Made by a program: the position numbers and the translations under genes. From Mesorhizobium huakuii (lineage in GTDB: Bacteria; Pseudomonadota; Alphaproteobacteria; Rhizobiales; Rhizobiaceae), in assembly GCF_014189455.1 (NCBI RefSeq), contig NZ_CP050296.1:1612001-1676000 (forward strand): a DNA stretch of 64,000 nt, given 5' to 3'. Positions 34,796 to 44,285 of this stretch are shown piece by piece. Within the stretch, counting starts at the first letter, position 1. Each line of letters starts with the position of its first letter. The notes beneath the pieces are model-generated. The model had not been told where the DNA came from, did not search any database, and was given only the letters and a program-made list of their open reading frames with translations.

Positions 34796-35542
34796 ATGGG
34801 CAAGCTCAACAACAAGGTCGCCATCGTCACCGGCGCCGCGCGCGGCATCGGTGCGGGCATCGCCAAGCGGCTGGCGGCGGAAGGCGCCGCCGTCGTCGTC
34901 AACTACGCCACCAGCCACGAGGCCGCCGAACGCACGGTGAAGGAGATCGTCGCCAGCGGCGGCAAGGCGACCGCGGTTCAGGGCGACGTGGCCGAGGCCG
35001 CCGATGTCGAAAAGATGTTCGAGGCGGCAAGGATCGCATTCGGCAAGCCAAGCATTCTGGTCAACAACGCTGCCACGGCAGTCTTCGGCACCTTCGAGGA
35101 AGCGAGCGAGGCGGACTATCGCCGGTTGTTCGACACCAACGTGCTGGGCACCATCCTGACCACCAAGGCGGCGATGCGGCACTTTCCCGAGAGCGGCGGC
35201 AGCATCGTCAACATCGGCACGATCTCGAGCTGGAACCCGGTGCCAAACACCAGCCTCTATTCCGCCAGCAAGGCAGCGATCGACACTCTGACGCTTAGCT
35301 TGTCGAGAGAACTCGGAGCCCGCAACATCCGTGTCAACATCGTGGCGCCTGGCTATACCCATACCGAAATGACCGAGGGCATGGTTGGCACCGATTTCGG
35401 CAATATGCTGATCGCCGGCGTCCCGCTTGGCCAGCGCTTCGGCAAGCCGGATGACATCGCCCCGACAGTGGCCTTCCTCGCCTCGGACGAGGCGGCGTGG
35501 CTGACCGGCGAACGCATCAACGCGTCCGGCGGCGCCCGCTGA
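34796..35542 (+). CDS. Short-chain dehydrogenase/reductase (FabG-like)
   Basis: The 248-residue classical SDR has TGAARGIGAGIA (residues 12-23), NNAA (about 88-91, with Ala replacing the usual Gly), NIGTISS with the catalytic serine, and YSASKAA (YxxxK, about 159-163). NYATSHEAAE after the second strand suggests NADP(H). Similarity is to 3-oxoacyl-ACP reductase-like glucose/other dehydrogenases of unknown substrate. GGAGAACC precedes the ATG. Probably controlled by the divergent LysR protein. Confidence 0.9.
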   Translation: MGKLNNKVAIVTGAARGIGAGIAKRLAAEGAAVVVNYATSHEAAERTVKEIVASGGKATAVQGDVAEAADVEKMFEAARIAFGKPSILVNNAATAVFGTFEEASEADYRRLFDTNVLGTILTTKAAMRHFPESGGSIVNIGTISSWNPVPNTSLYSASKAAIDTLTLSLSRELGARNIRVNIVAPGYTHTEMTEGMVGTDFGNMLIAGVPLGQRFGKPDDIAPTVAFLASDEAAWLTGERINASGGAR

Positions 35543-35730
35543 TACGACGCCGGCTCAACATCAGCCATCGGGCAGGCCGCGGCCTCCCGGTGGCATCAAC
35601 TAGCGCCTCCGACGGAGGGCAGCCCAAGCGTTTTCGCTGCTTTTCCCTTTATTGTGACAATGATCTATGGTTTGTCGCGCGGCGGCCAGGCTGCCGTAGT
35701 GAAGCGTTGTCTGAAGGAGTGCTCGATAAA

Positions 35731-37176
35731 ATGGCGAATGAAAACTGGCCTGTTTACGGTGAGATCACCGGCCCCGTGGTGATGATCGGCTTCGGCTCGA
35801 TCGGACGGGGAACGCTGCCGCTCATCGAACGCCATTTCAAGTTCGACAAGTCGCGCATGACGGTCCTCGACCCACGCGACACCGACCGCAAGCTGCTCGA
35901 CGAGCGCGGCATCGCCTTCGTCCAGGAAGCGGTGACCGAGAAGAACTACAAGAAGCTTCTGACGCCGCTTTTGACCAATGGCGGCGGCCAGGGCTTTTGC
36001 GTCAACCTGTCGGTCGATACCGGCTCGGTGGACCTGATGCGGCTCTGCCGCAAGCTCGGCGTGCTCTATATCGACACCGTCGTCGAGCCGTGGCTCGGCT
36101 TCTATTTCGACGCCAAGGCCGACAATGCCAGCCGCACCAACTATGCGCTGCGCGAGGCGATGATCAAGGAGAAGCACGACAAACCGGGCGGCGCCACCGC
36201 CGTCTCCACCTGCGGCGCCAATCCCGGCATGGTCTCATGGTTCGTCAAGCAGGCGCTGGTCAACCTCGCCACCGATCTCGGCCTCGAGTTCTCGGAGCCC
36301 GCGCAGGAGGACCGCGAGGGCTGGGCGAAGCTGATGAAGAAGGCCGGCGTCAAGGGCATCCATATCGCCGAGCGCGACACCCAGCGCACCAAGAAGCCGA
36401 AGCCGATGGATGTGTTCTGGAACACCTGGTCAGTCGAGGGCTTCATCTCCGAGGGCCTGCAGCCGGCCGAACTCGGCTGGGGCACGCATGAGAAGTGGAT
36501 GCCGAAGAACGCCAAGAAGCACAAGCACGGCTCCAAGGCCGCGATCTATCTGGAACAGCCCGGCGCCAACACGCGCGTGCGCTCGTGGTGCCCGACGCCG
36601 GGCCCGCAATACGGCCTGCTGGTGACGCATAATGAGGCGATCTCGATCGCCGATTTCTTCACCGTGCGCTCCAAGAAGGGCAAGGTGCAATACCGCCCCA
36701 CCTGCCACTATGCCTACCATCCCTGCAACGACGCGATGCTGTCGCTGGACGAGATGTTCGGCGCTGCCGGCAAGCCTCAGCCGGTGCACCACGTGCTCGA
36801 CGAAAATGAACTCGTCGACGGCGTCGACGAGCTTGGCGTCCTGCTCTACGGCCACGACAAGAATGCCTATTGGTACGGCTCGCACCTCTCGCTCGCCGAG
36901 GCGCGCAAGCTGGCGCCCTATCAGAACGCCACCGGTATGCAGGTCACCTCGGCGGTTCTGGCCGGCATGGTCTGGGCTCTGGAAAACCCGGATGCCGGCA
37001 TCGTCGAGGCCGACGAGATGGACTACAAGCGCTGCCTGGAAGTGCAGTCGCCCTATCTCGGACCGGTCGAAGGCCATTACACCGACTGGACGCCGCTCGA
37101 CAGGCGCCCGGGGCTCTTCCCGGAGGACCTCGACCGCAGCGACCCGTGGCAATTCCGCAACATCCTCGTCCGATAG
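35731..37176 (+). CDS. hss: Homospermidine synthase
   Basis: The 481-residue enzyme makes sym-homospermidine from two putrescines with NAD+, the main polyamine of many rhizobia. It has an N-terminal Rossmann motif (VVMIGFGSIGRGTLPLI, residues 16-32), the EPWLGFYFD and STCGANPGMVSWF regions, and the length and sequence typical of alphaproteobacterial Hss, related to saccharopine dehydrogenase. ATG 35731 has AAGGAG about 12 bases upstream. The ornithine decarboxylase in this window supplies its substrate. Confidence 0.95.
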   Translation: MANENWPVYGEITGPVVMIGFGSIGRGTLPLIERHFKFDKSRMTVLDPRDTDRKLLDERGIAFVQEAVTEKNYKKLLTPLLTNGGGQGFCVNLSVDTGSVDLMRLCRKLGVLYIDTVVEPWLGFYFDAKADNASRTNYALREAMIKEKHDKPGGATAVSTCGANPGMVSWFVKQALVNLATDLGLEFSEPAQEDREGWAKLMKKAGVKGIHIAERDTQRTKKPKPMDVFWNTWSVEGFISEGLQPAELGWGTHEKWMPKNAKKHKHGSKAAIYLEQPGANTRVRSWCPTPGPQYGLLVTHNEAISIADFFTVRSKKGKVQYRPTCHYAYHPCNDAMLSLDEMFGAAGKPQPVHHVLDENELVDGVDELGVLLYGHDKNAYWYGSHLSLAEARKLAPYQNATGMQVTSAVLAGMVWALENPDAGIVEADEMDYKRCLEVQSPYLGPVEGHYTDWTPLDRRPGLFPEDLDRSDPWQFRNILVR

Positions 37177-37205
37177 CACCCTGCGCACCATGCGCCATTG
37201 CCTTG

Positions 37206-37230
37206 CAATCGCCCGGAAATCGGGCGATTG
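37206..37230. terminator. Hairpin after homospermidine synthase
   Basis: CAATCGCCCG and CGGGCGATTG pair exactly around GAAAT, 30 bases after the stop. No T-run follows, so it could be a 3'-end stabilising hairpin rather than a terminator. Confidence 0.4.
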
Positions 37231-37358
37231 AAGAGATGCGGCCTGGGGCAGCGCGCGTCTTGCGGGACGTCCGCCCGTTCCAGCACTTTGGACGTTCGCC
37301 TCGTGCCTGCCAAAATCGAAACCGATTTTTGGGCCGATGCGTTTGGAGAGGATTTCAG

Positions 37359-37736
37359 ATGACTATTGCGCGCAAAGTTCTTTCGATGGGCGTGGCGGGT
37401 TCCTTTGCCATGATGCTCGCTGCCTGCACGACCAGCGGTCCTGACCAGCCGCCGATGGCAGCCGCGCCGAAAGGCGTCGAGGGCTCGTGGATCGATGCCA
37501 AGGGCACCGGCCTGTCGACCTTCACCGGTGGAAAGTTCACGACCGTCGCCACCGACACCGGCCAGAAGCTTGCCGACGGCAGCTACACGATGACCGGCGC
37601 CACATCGGTCGAGATCAACGGGACGTCGCTGATCCGCCAGACACCGGTCAGCTTCAACTGCCTGCTGATCTCCACCAGCCAGCTGAACTGCACCAGTTCG
37701 TCCGGCCAGAACTTCGTCCTCACGCGACGCGCCTGA
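37359..37736 (+). CDS. Omp10-like outer-membrane lipoprotein
   Basis: The 125-residue protein has a lipoprotein signal with lipobox MLAAC (Cys at about residue 23) and a mature domain with GVEGSWIDAKGTGLSTFTGG, KLADGSYT and a C-terminal SQLNCTSSSGQNFVLTRRA. This matches the Brucella Omp10 lipoprotein family in length and pattern, including two Cys in the mature part. ATG 37359 follows GGAGAG. A strong terminator follows at 37763, so it is probably monocistronic. The function of Omp10 homologs is unclear. Confidence 0.88.
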   Translation: MTIARKVLSMGVAGSFAMMLAACTTSGPDQPPMAAAPKGVEGSWIDAKGTGLSTFTGGKFTTVATDTGQKLADGSYTMTGATSVEINGTSLIRQTPVSFNCLLISTSQLNCTSSSGQNFVLTRRA

Positions 37737-37762
37737 ACCGGCGAACATCGGACTCATTTGGG

Positions 37763-37791
37763 GACGGCGGCCACAGGCCGCCGTTCTTTTT
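37763..37791 (+). terminator. Rho-independent terminator after the Omp10-like gene
   Basis: ACGGCGGCC and GGCCGCCGT pair around ACA and are followed by TCTTTTT. Confidence 0.85.
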
Positions 37792-37971
37792 GCGCCGGCA
37801 AATCCCCGGTTGTTCACCTGAAAATACCCCCGGTTTTGCCCTTGCAAACACAGCTGGCATTTCCGCTTGCGTCAGCCGGAACGCGATGGGAACATGGTCA
37901 AAACGCTGGCTGTTATATCCCAGTCAAGCACGGGCATTAAACGCCTCTGATCAGCCTACCGGGAGACGAAG

Positions 37972-40059
37972 ATGAAGAAGCTTGCCGCTATTGCCGCCCT
38001 GTCCGTATCGACGCTTGGCCTGTCGGCCGGCGCATCCTTTGCCGACTACACATTGAACATTTTGCATTTCAACGATTGGCACAGCCGCATCGAGGGCAAC
38101 AACAAATACGAGTCGACCTGTTCGGCCGACGAGGAGACCAAGGGCGAATGCATCGGTGGCGCCGGCCGATTGATCGCGGCGATCGCCCAGGAACGCAAGA
38201 AGCTCGAAGGGCAGAACGTGCTGCTGCTCAATGCGGGCGACAGCTTCCAGGGCTCGCTGTTCTACACCACCTACAAGGGCACCGTGGAAGAGGAATTCCT
38301 CAATCAGATGAAACCCGACGCGGTGACGCTCGGCAACCACGAGTTCGACGACGGCGAGAGCGCGCTGGTGCCTTACCTCGACAAGGCGAAGTTCCCGATC
38401 GTCAGTGCCAATGTCGTGCCCAACGACAAGTCCGGCGCAGCCGGCAAGATCAAGCCGTCGATCGTCGTGGAAGTCGGCGGACAGAAGATCGGCATTGTCG
38501 GCGCCGTCACCAACGACACGCCCGAACTCGCTTCACCCGGCCCCAACATCGCCATCGCCGACGACGTCAAGTCGATCACCGCGGAAGTCGAGAAGCTCAA
38601 GGCGCAAGGCGTCAACAAGATCATCGCGGTGACCCATATCGGCTATAACAGGGAGCGCGACATCATCGCCAAGATCTCGGGCATCGACGTCGTCGTCGGC
38701 GGCCACAGCCATACGCTCCTGTCGAACACCGATCCGAAGGCGGCAGGCCCCTACCCGACGATGGTCGACAATCCCGGCGGCTACAAGGTGCCGGTGGTGC
38801 AGGCGGCCTCCTATTCGAAATATCTCGGCGAGTTCAAGGTGGTGTTCGACGACAATGGCGTCGTCAAATCGGCGAGCGGCGACCCGATCTTTCTCGACAA
38901 GTCGATCACGCCGGATCCTGCCGTGCTCGCCCGCATCAAGGAACTCGGCGCGCCGATCGAGGCTCTGAAGAACAAGGAAGTGGCCGAGACCACCGATGTC
39001 ATCGACGGCAGCCGCGAGAATTGCCGCGCCAGGGAATGCGCGATGGGCAACCTCGTCTCCGACGCCATACTCGACCGCGTCAAGGGACAGGGCGTCGAGA
39101 TCGTCATCTCCAATGGCGGCGGCCTGCGCGCCTCGATCGACAAGGGCACCGTCACCATGGGTGAGGTGCTGACCGTGCTGCCGTTCCAGAACACGCTGGC
39201 GACCTTCCAGATTTCCGGCAAGGACCTGGTCGCCGGTCTCGAGGGCGGTCTCAGCCAGATCGAGGACGGCGCCGGCCGCTTCCCGCAAGTCGCCGGCCTG
39301 AAATACGCCTTCGACAAGTCGGTCGCGCCCAATGCCGGCCGCGTCAAGTCGGTCGAGGTGATGGAGAACGGCGCCTGGGCGCCGATCAAGCCCGACAAGG
39401 ACTATCTCGTCGCCACCAACAATTATGTCCGCCAGGGCGGCGACGGCTACAAGGTCTTCGCCGAAAAGGCCAAGAACGCTTACGACTACGGCCCCGGTCT
39501 CGAACAGGTCGTCGCCGACTATCTCGGCGCCCACCGGCCCTACACGCCGAAGCTCGACGGCCGCATCACCGAGATCGCCGCGACTGTCGCGGCGGCCCCC
39601 GCCGCCGAGCCCGCCAAACCGGCCGAACCGGCAAAGCCGGCCGAGACAGCGCCGGCAACCCCGACGCCCGCACCGGCCGAGGCAGCCAAACCGGCTGAAC
39701 CGGCGAAGCCCGCTGAAGCAGCACCTGCACCAGCCGAACCCGCGAAGCCTGCTGAACCGGCAAAGCCCGCCGTGGCAGCACCTGCGCCGGCAGAACCCGC
39801 GAAGCCCGCAGAACCGGCAAAGCCCGCCGAAGCAGCACCTGCACCAGCCGAACCCGCGAAGCCCGCAGAACCGGCAAAGCCCGCTGAAACCGCACCCGCC
39901 ACGGGCAGTCATGTCATCGTCACCGGCGATACCTATTGGGATCTGGCCAAGAAGGCCTATGGCGACGCGACCAAGTGGAAGCTGATCTATGAAGCCAACA
40001 AGGGTCAACGGCCGCATCGGCTTATGCCTGGCGCGACGCTGACCATCCCGGCGAAGTAA
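37972..40059 (+). CDS. Periplasmic 5'-nucleotidase/metallophosphatase with Pro-Ala repeat linker and LysM domain
   Basis: The 695-residue protein has a signal peptide (1-24, cleaved near SFA), a calcineurin-like metallophosphatase domain (about 27-260: HFNDWHSR, LNAGDSFQGS, LGNHEFDDGE, GGHSHT), a 5'-nucleotidase C-terminal domain (about 330-500: SNGGGLRASIDKG), then about 100 residues built from AEPAKPAEPAKP-type units, and a C-terminal LysM domain (about 645-695, VTGDTYWDLAKKAYGDATKW). UshA-type enzymes release phosphate and nucleosides from periplasmic nucleotides or UDP-sugars. LysM should hold it on peptidoglycan. The DNA of the linker is a minisatellite. Confidence 0.93.
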   Translation: MKKLAAIAALSVSTLGLSAGASFADYTLNILHFNDWHSRIEGNNKYESTCSADEETKGECIGGAGRLIAAIAQERKKLEGQNVLLLNAGDSFQGSLFYTTYKGTVEEEFLNQMKPDAVTLGNHEFDDGESALVPYLDKAKFPIVSANVVPNDKSGAAGKIKPSIVVEVGGQKIGIVGAVTNDTPELASPGPNIAIADDVKSITAEVEKLKAQGVNKIIAVTHIGYNRERDIIAKISGIDVVVGGHSHTLLSNTDPKAAGPYPTMVDNPGGYKVPVVQAASYSKYLGEFKVVFDDNGVVKSASGDPIFLDKSITPDPAVLARIKELGAPIEALKNKEVAETTDVIDGSRENCRARECAMGNLVSDAILDRVKGQGVEIVISNGGGLRASIDKGTVTMGEVLTVLPFQNTLATFQISGKDLVAGLEGGLSQIEDGAGRFPQVAGLKYAFDKSVAPNAGRVKSVEVMENGAWAPIKPDKDYLVATNNYVRQGGDGYKVFAEKAKNAYDYGPGLEQVVADYLGAHRPYTPKLDGRITEIAATVAAAPAAEPAKPAEPAKPAETAPATPTPAPAEAAKPAEPAKPAEAAPAPAEPAKPAEPAKPAVAAPAPAEPAKPAEPAKPAEAAPAPAEPAKPAEPAKPAETAPATGSHVIVTGDTYWDLAKKAYGDATKWKLIYEANKGQRPHRLMPGATLTIPAK
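39600..39898 (+). repeat. Minisatellite coding for (AEPAKP)n in the nucleotidase gene
   Basis: Imperfect units built on GCCGAACCCGCGAAGCCCGC and GAACCGGCAAAGCCCGC are repeated across about 300 bases, including a longer unit ending GCAGCACCTGCACCAGC that recurs three to four times. Copy number probably varies between strains. Confidence 0.8.
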
Positions 40060-40083
40060 AGTCACTTCGTCTGTTTCGACATC

Positions 40084-40112
40084 AAGCCCGTCCGGGAAAC
40101 CGGGCGGGCTTT
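40084..40112 (+). terminator. Rho-independent terminator after the nucleotidase gene
   Basis: AAGCCCGTCCGG and CCGGGCGGGCTTT pair around GAAA with one bulge and end in TTT. Confidence 0.75.
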
Positions 40113-40197
40113 GCATTTTCAAGCTAAGGTGCGGCCAGACGTTGCATTGAAAACCGGCGCGCCATCGCTAGTTTCACGCCGTGTCCGGAGAACCCTT

Positions 40198-41262
40198 ATG
40201 ACGCTTTCCACCCCTGTCGATCCCAAAGCCGCGAAGGCCCTCGGCCCACAGCCGGCCGGGCATCCGCCGGTCAAGACCGGCAAGGTCGGCGTCATGCTGG
40301 TCAATCTCGGTACGCCTGACGGCACCGACTTCAAGCCGATGTGGCGGTATCTCAGGGAATTCCTGTCCGATCCGCGCGTCATCGAGCTCAACAGGGCGAT
40401 CTGGTATCCGATCCTCTACGGTCTCGTGCTCACCACGCGGCCGAAGAAGTCGGGCGCCAACTATGCCCGGATCTGGAACCGGGAGAAGAACGAGTCGCCG
40501 CTGCGTACCTACACCCGAGCCCAGAGCGAAAAGCTGGCCGAGGCGTTGCGCGACCTGCCCGATGTCGTCGTCGACTGGGCGATGCGCTACGGCAATCCTT
40601 CGACCGCGAGCGTCGCCGAAAGACTGGTCGCGCAAGGCTGCGACCGCGTTCTTTCGTTCCCTCTCTATCCCCAATATTCGGCGACCACCACGGCAACCGC
40701 CAACGACCAGCTGTTTCGCGCCTTGATGAAGATGCGGGCAGCCCCCGCCATCCGCAGCGTGCCGCCTTACTATGACGAGCCCGTCTATATCGAGGCGCTG
40801 GCGCGTTCGATCGAGCAGAACCTCGCGACGCTGGATTTCGAGCCAGAAGTTGTCATCGCCTCCTACCACGGTATCCCAAAACCCTACTTCGAAAAGGGTG
40901 ACCCCTACCATTGCCACTGCCTCAAGACGACGCGGCTGTTGCGCGACAGGCTCGGCTGGGACGAGAAAAAGCTGATCACCACCTTCCAGTCGCGCTTCGG
41001 CGCGCAGGAATGGCTGCAGCCTTACACCGACCAGACCGTCGAAAAACTGGGCAAGGACGGGGTGAAATCGATCGCCATCGTCAATCCCGGCTTTTCCGTC
41101 GACTGCATCGAGACGCTGGACGAGATTGGCCGCGAAGCGGCCGAGACTTTTCATCACGCCGGCGGCAAGAATTTCGCCCACATCCCATGCCTCAACGACA
41201 GCGCCGAGGGCATGGCGGTGATCGAGGCGATGGTGCGGCGCGAACTGTTAGGTTGGGTCTGA
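40198..41262 (+). CDS. hemH: Ferrochelatase
   Basis: The 354-residue enzyme inserts Fe2+ into protoporphyrin IX, the last step of heme synthesis. It has the N-terminal VMLVNLGTPDGTD start of the family, PLYPQYSATTTA (about 160-171), the active-site histidine in ASYHGIPKPYF (about residue 224) and CHCLKTTRLL. The C-terminal glutamate region NPGFSVDCIETLDEI is present. ATG 40198 follows CCGGAGAAC. Length matches alphaproteobacterial HemH. Confidence 0.95.
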   Translation: MTLSTPVDPKAAKALGPQPAGHPPVKTGKVGVMLVNLGTPDGTDFKPMWRYLREFLSDPRVIELNRAIWYPILYGLVLTTRPKKSGANYARIWNREKNESPLRTYTRAQSEKLAEALRDLPDVVVDWAMRYGNPSTASVAERLVAQGCDRVLSFPLYPQYSATTTATANDQLFRALMKMRAAPAIRSVPPYYDEPVYIEALARSIEQNLATLDFEPEVVIASYHGIPKPYFEKGDPYHCHCLKTTRLLRDRLGWDEKKLITTFQSRFGAQEWLQPYTDQTVEKLGKDGVKSIAIVNPGFSVDCIETLDEIGREAAETFHHAGGKNFAHIPCLNDSAEGMAVIEAMVRRELLGWV

Positions 41263-41315
41263 CACCGGAACAACGGCCACTCCGGGGCGTTGAGGCGCAC
41301 CTTCCGGAGAACTTG

Positions 41316-42527
41316 ATGCCCCGCAAACTCGACCTCAGAACTGGCCGGCCCGTCTGGTCCGCCTATCGCGCCCCTGCCGTGCCGACGGATAGCCTGACCC
41401 GGGACGTCAAGACCGACGTGCTGATCATCGGCATGGGCATCAGCGGCGCCATGATGGCAGAGGCGCTGACAGCGGACGGTCATGCCGTGATCTGCATCGA
41501 CCGGCGCGGGCCGCTGAAAGGCTCGACCGCCGCGACCACGGCGCTGGTGCAATTCGAAATCGACCAGCCGCTTTCAACGCTCTCAAAGATGATCGGCAAG
41601 ACCAAGGCACAGCAGGCCTGGCGACGCTCACGGCTCGCCGTTTCCAACCTGGCTGGCCGGATCGAGGATCTCGCAATCGACTGTCGCCTGCGCCGCACCC
41701 AGTCGCTATATCTGGCCGGCACGGTGCTTGGCCCGTCGGAACTGCGCGATGAAGCCGAAGCGCGGCGGCAGGCAGGCATTGCCGCCACCTATCTGACGCC
41801 GCAGCCGCTAGCGGAGACATTCGGCATCGACCGCGGCGGCGCCATCCTCAGCCACGGCAACATCGCGCTCGACCCGCGCAAGCTGACTGCCGGGTTGCTG
41901 TTGAAGGCGCTGGAGCGCAAGGCACGTTTCTACACGCCCGTCGAAGCGACGGCGATCACGGACAGCACCGACGAGGTGACCGTGGCCACGAAAGACGGCC
42001 CCACCATCACAGCACGGCATGTTGTCCTGGCCACCGGCTACGAACTGGTCGACATCGTGCCGGCCACCGCCCACCGGATCATCTCGACCTGGGCGATCGC
42101 GACACGCCCGCAACCGCGAAAACTCTGGCCGGGTGCTGCGTTTATCTGGGAGGCGTCGGATCCCTATCTCTATATCAGGGCGACGGCCGACGGCAGGGTG
42201 ATCTGCGGCGGTGAGGACGAGGATTTTGTCGACGAGACGCGGCGCGACGAACTGATCCCCGACAAGAGTGCCCGTATTGCCGAAAAACTCGGCCGATTAT
42301 TCCCGCATCTCGACGTCAAGCCTGAGTTCGCCTGGACCGGTTCCTTCGGCACCACGTCCACCGGACTGCCCTATATCGGCGCCATTCCCAGGCACCCGCG
42401 CATTCATGCAGTCATGGGTTACGGTGGCAATGGCATCACCTTCTCGCGTGTCGCTTCCGAAATTATTTCGGCCTCGATAAAAGGACTCGCCGACGCGGAT
42501 GCAGAGATCTTCACTTTCAACCGCTGA
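41316..42527 (+). CDS. FAD-dependent amine oxidase/dehydrogenase (DAO family)
   Basis: The 403-residue protein has an FAD-binding Rossmann motif IIGMGISGAMMAEAL (about residues 37-51) followed by ICIDRRGPLKGSTAATTAL, and a C-terminal FAD contact GYGGNGITFS (about 369-378), the layout of the DadA/glycine-oxidase group. It oxidises an unknown amine or amino acid. CGGAGAACTTG precedes the ATG. It lies 53 bases after hemH in the same direction, so co-transcription is possible but functionally unexplained. Confidence 0.9.
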   Translation: MPRKLDLRTGRPVWSAYRAPAVPTDSLTRDVKTDVLIIGMGISGAMMAEALTADGHAVICIDRRGPLKGSTAATTALVQFEIDQPLSTLSKMIGKTKAQQAWRRSRLAVSNLAGRIEDLAIDCRLRRTQSLYLAGTVLGPSELRDEAEARRQAGIAATYLTPQPLAETFGIDRGGAILSHGNIALDPRKLTAGLLLKALERKARFYTPVEATAITDSTDEVTVATKDGPTITARHVVLATGYELVDIVPATAHRIISTWAIATRPQPRKLWPGAAFIWEASDPYLYIRATADGRVICGGEDEDFVDETRRDELIPDKSARIAEKLGRLFPHLDVKPEFAWTGSFGTTSTGLPYIGAIPRHPRIHAVMGYGGNGITFSRVASEIISASIKGLADADAEIFTFNR

Positions 42528-42648
42528 GTGCAGACCCAGAAACAATCCATCATCACCTGATTGTAACGCATCTGAAACACACTTAAGTCTTTGGTGAAGT
42601 CGGCTGCGCGGGAATGGCTCTCGCGGCCTGCTTCTGAGGGAGAGCCAA

Positions 42649-43599
42649 ATGGATTTCAGTGGTTTCGATATTGCGGTCATTGTTCTTGTCGCGCTTGTCG
42701 TACTGGTGCTTTTCAAAGGCATCAAGACAGTTCCGCAAGGCTACAACTATACGGTCGAACGCTTTGGTCGTTACACCAGGACACTGAGCCCCGGTCTCAA
42801 CATCATTACGCCCTTCGTCGACCGCATCGGCGCCAAGATGAACATGATGGAACAGGTGCTCGACGTTCCGAGCCAGGAGATCATCACCCGCGACAACGCC
42901 ATCGTCGGTGTCGACGGCATCGCCTTCTACCAGATCCTCAATGCGGCACAGGCCGCCTATCAGGTTGCCGGCCTGCAGAACGCCATCCTCAACCTGACGA
43001 TGACCAACATCCGTACCGTGATGGGTTCGATGGACCTCGATGAGCTGTTGTCCAACCGCGACGCCATCAATGAGCGTCTGCTGCGCGTCGTCGACGAGGC
43101 GGCGCATCCGTGGGGCATCAAGATCACCCGCGTCGAGATCAAGGACATCAACCCGCCGGCCAACCTCATCGAATCGATGGGCCGCCAGATGACCGCCGAG
43201 CGCAACAAGCGTGCGCAGATCCTGGCCGCCGAAGGCCTCAAGCAGTCGCAGATCCTCGAAGCCGAGGGCCGCAAGGAAGCCGCCTTCCGCGACGCCGAGG
43301 CACGCGAACGCTCCGCTGAAGCCGAAGCCCGCGCGACCCAGGTGGTGTCGGAAGCGATTTCCAAGGGCGACGTGCAGGCGCTGAACTACTTCGTCGCGCT
43401 GAAATACACCGAAGCGCTTGGCAGGATCGGCACCGCCACCAACAGCAAGATCGTGCTGATGCCCTTCGAGGCGTCGTCGCTGATTGGCTCGCTCGGCGGA
43501 ATTGGCGAGATCGCCAAGGAAGTCTTCCGCAGCGAAGGCACGACCGGTTCGCAGAGGCAGGCCGCCCGCCCGCCAGTCGTGCGTCCGACCGATAATTGA
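42649..43599 (+). CDS. qmcA: SPFH/Band 7 membrane protein, QmcA type
   Basis: The 316-residue protein has one N-terminal membrane segment (residues 5-22, [17 protein letters not shown]), then an SPFH domain (about 25-190; [33 protein letters not shown]) and a long helical part (about 195-260, [22 protein letters not shown]). Such stomatin-like proteins form membrane microdomain oligomers and may assist FtsH protease. The NfeD gene starts 23 bases downstream, the usual partner. GGGAGAGCC is the ribosome site. Confidence 0.94.
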   Translation: MDFSGFDIAVIVLVALVVLVLFKGIKTVPQGYNYTVERFGRYTRTLSPGLNIITPFVDRIGAKMNMMEQVLDVPSQEIITRDNAIVGVDGIAFYQILNAAQAAYQVAGLQNAILNLTMTNIRTVMGSMDLDELLSNRDAINERLLRVVDEAAHPWGIKITRVEIKDINPPANLIESMGRQMTAERNKRAQILAAEGLKQSQILEAEGRKEAAFRDAEARERSAEAEARATQVVSEAISKGDVQALNYFVALKYTEALGRIGTATNSKIVLMPFEASSLIGSLGGIGEIAKEVFRSEGTTGSQRQAARPPVVRPTDN

Positions 43600-43622
43600 A
43601 GTCTCCAACAGATGAGAACACC

Positions 43623-44087
43623 ATGATCGATCGTGTCATTTCCGAACTCGGCCCGTGGAGCTGGATGGTTCTGGGCTTCGTCCTGCTGGTGATGGAAATC
43701 ATCGCGCCCGGCATCTTCATGCTGTGGATCGGCATCGCCGCGCTCATCATCGGCGCGGTGTCACTGCTGATCTGGGATGCGGCTATCTGGACCTGGCAGA
43801 TCCAGGTCCTCGCCTTCCTGGCGCTGTCGCTGGTCTCGGCCTATGTCGGCAAGAGATTGGTCGGCGGACGCCATGATCCGACGGACCAGCCACTGCTCAA
43901 CCGGCGCGGCGCCCAGATGGTCGGCCGCATGGCGACACTTGCCGAACCAATCAAGGACGGTCGCGGCCGCATCAAGCTCGGCGACACGCTGTGGCGCGTC
44001 TCCGGCCCGGACCTGCCGGCCGGCACGCAGGTGCGTGTGACGAGCGCCGCGGATACGGACCTGGAACTGACGGTGGAACGGGTCTGA
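43623..44087 (+). CDS. NfeD-family membrane protein
   Basis: The 154-residue protein has three to four membrane segments (about 12-82) and a C-terminal OB-fold NfeD domain (about 95-154; GRMATLAEPIKDGRGRIKLGDTLWRV). NfeD proteins pair with SPFH proteins, here the gene just upstream, to organise membrane domains. ATG 43623 is chosen over an upstream in-frame ATG at 43596, which would overlap the QmcA end. Copy B of the large repeat follows 28 bases after the stop. Confidence 0.92.
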   Translation: MIDRVISELGPWSWMVLGFVLLVMEIIAPGIFMLWIGIAALIIGAVSLLIWDAAIWTWQIQVLAFLALSLVSAYVGKRLVGGRHDPTDQPLLNRRGAQMVGRMATLAEPIKDGRGRIKLGDTLWRVSGPDLPAGTQVRVTSAADTDLELTVERV

Positions 44088-44115
44088 ATTTTCACAGCAC
44101 ACACTGCACGGCGGC

Positions 44116-44285
44116 GAGGTGTATTGAGATTCAGGTCAGGCCGAGCCGAAAGCGATGGGGTCGCCCTTGCGACGAGCGGAGCGTACTTAAGTACGTGAGC
44201 ACAGTTCTATTGCGACGCAATAGAACGGGGAGGCGCAGAAAGCCGCCGTTCGCAGGCCGGCCTCACCTGAATATCAATGCACCTC
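44116..44285. repeat. Copy B of the palindromic intergenic element, with a nested hairpin
   Basis: The ends GAGGTGTATTGAGATTCAGG and (reverse complement) GAGGTGCATTGATATTCAGG are terminal inverted repeats, and the centre contains GCGTACTTAAGTACGTGAGC. Compared with copies A and C there is an extra segment near 44200-44230 containing GTTCTATTGCG and its reverse complement. The right end overlaps the stop codon of the KpsF gene. Confidence 0.85.

Noticed and set aside
39600..39898. Regular repeat considered as a CRISPR array
   Set aside because: There are no unique spacers; the repeat is in frame and codes for a Pro-Ala linker.
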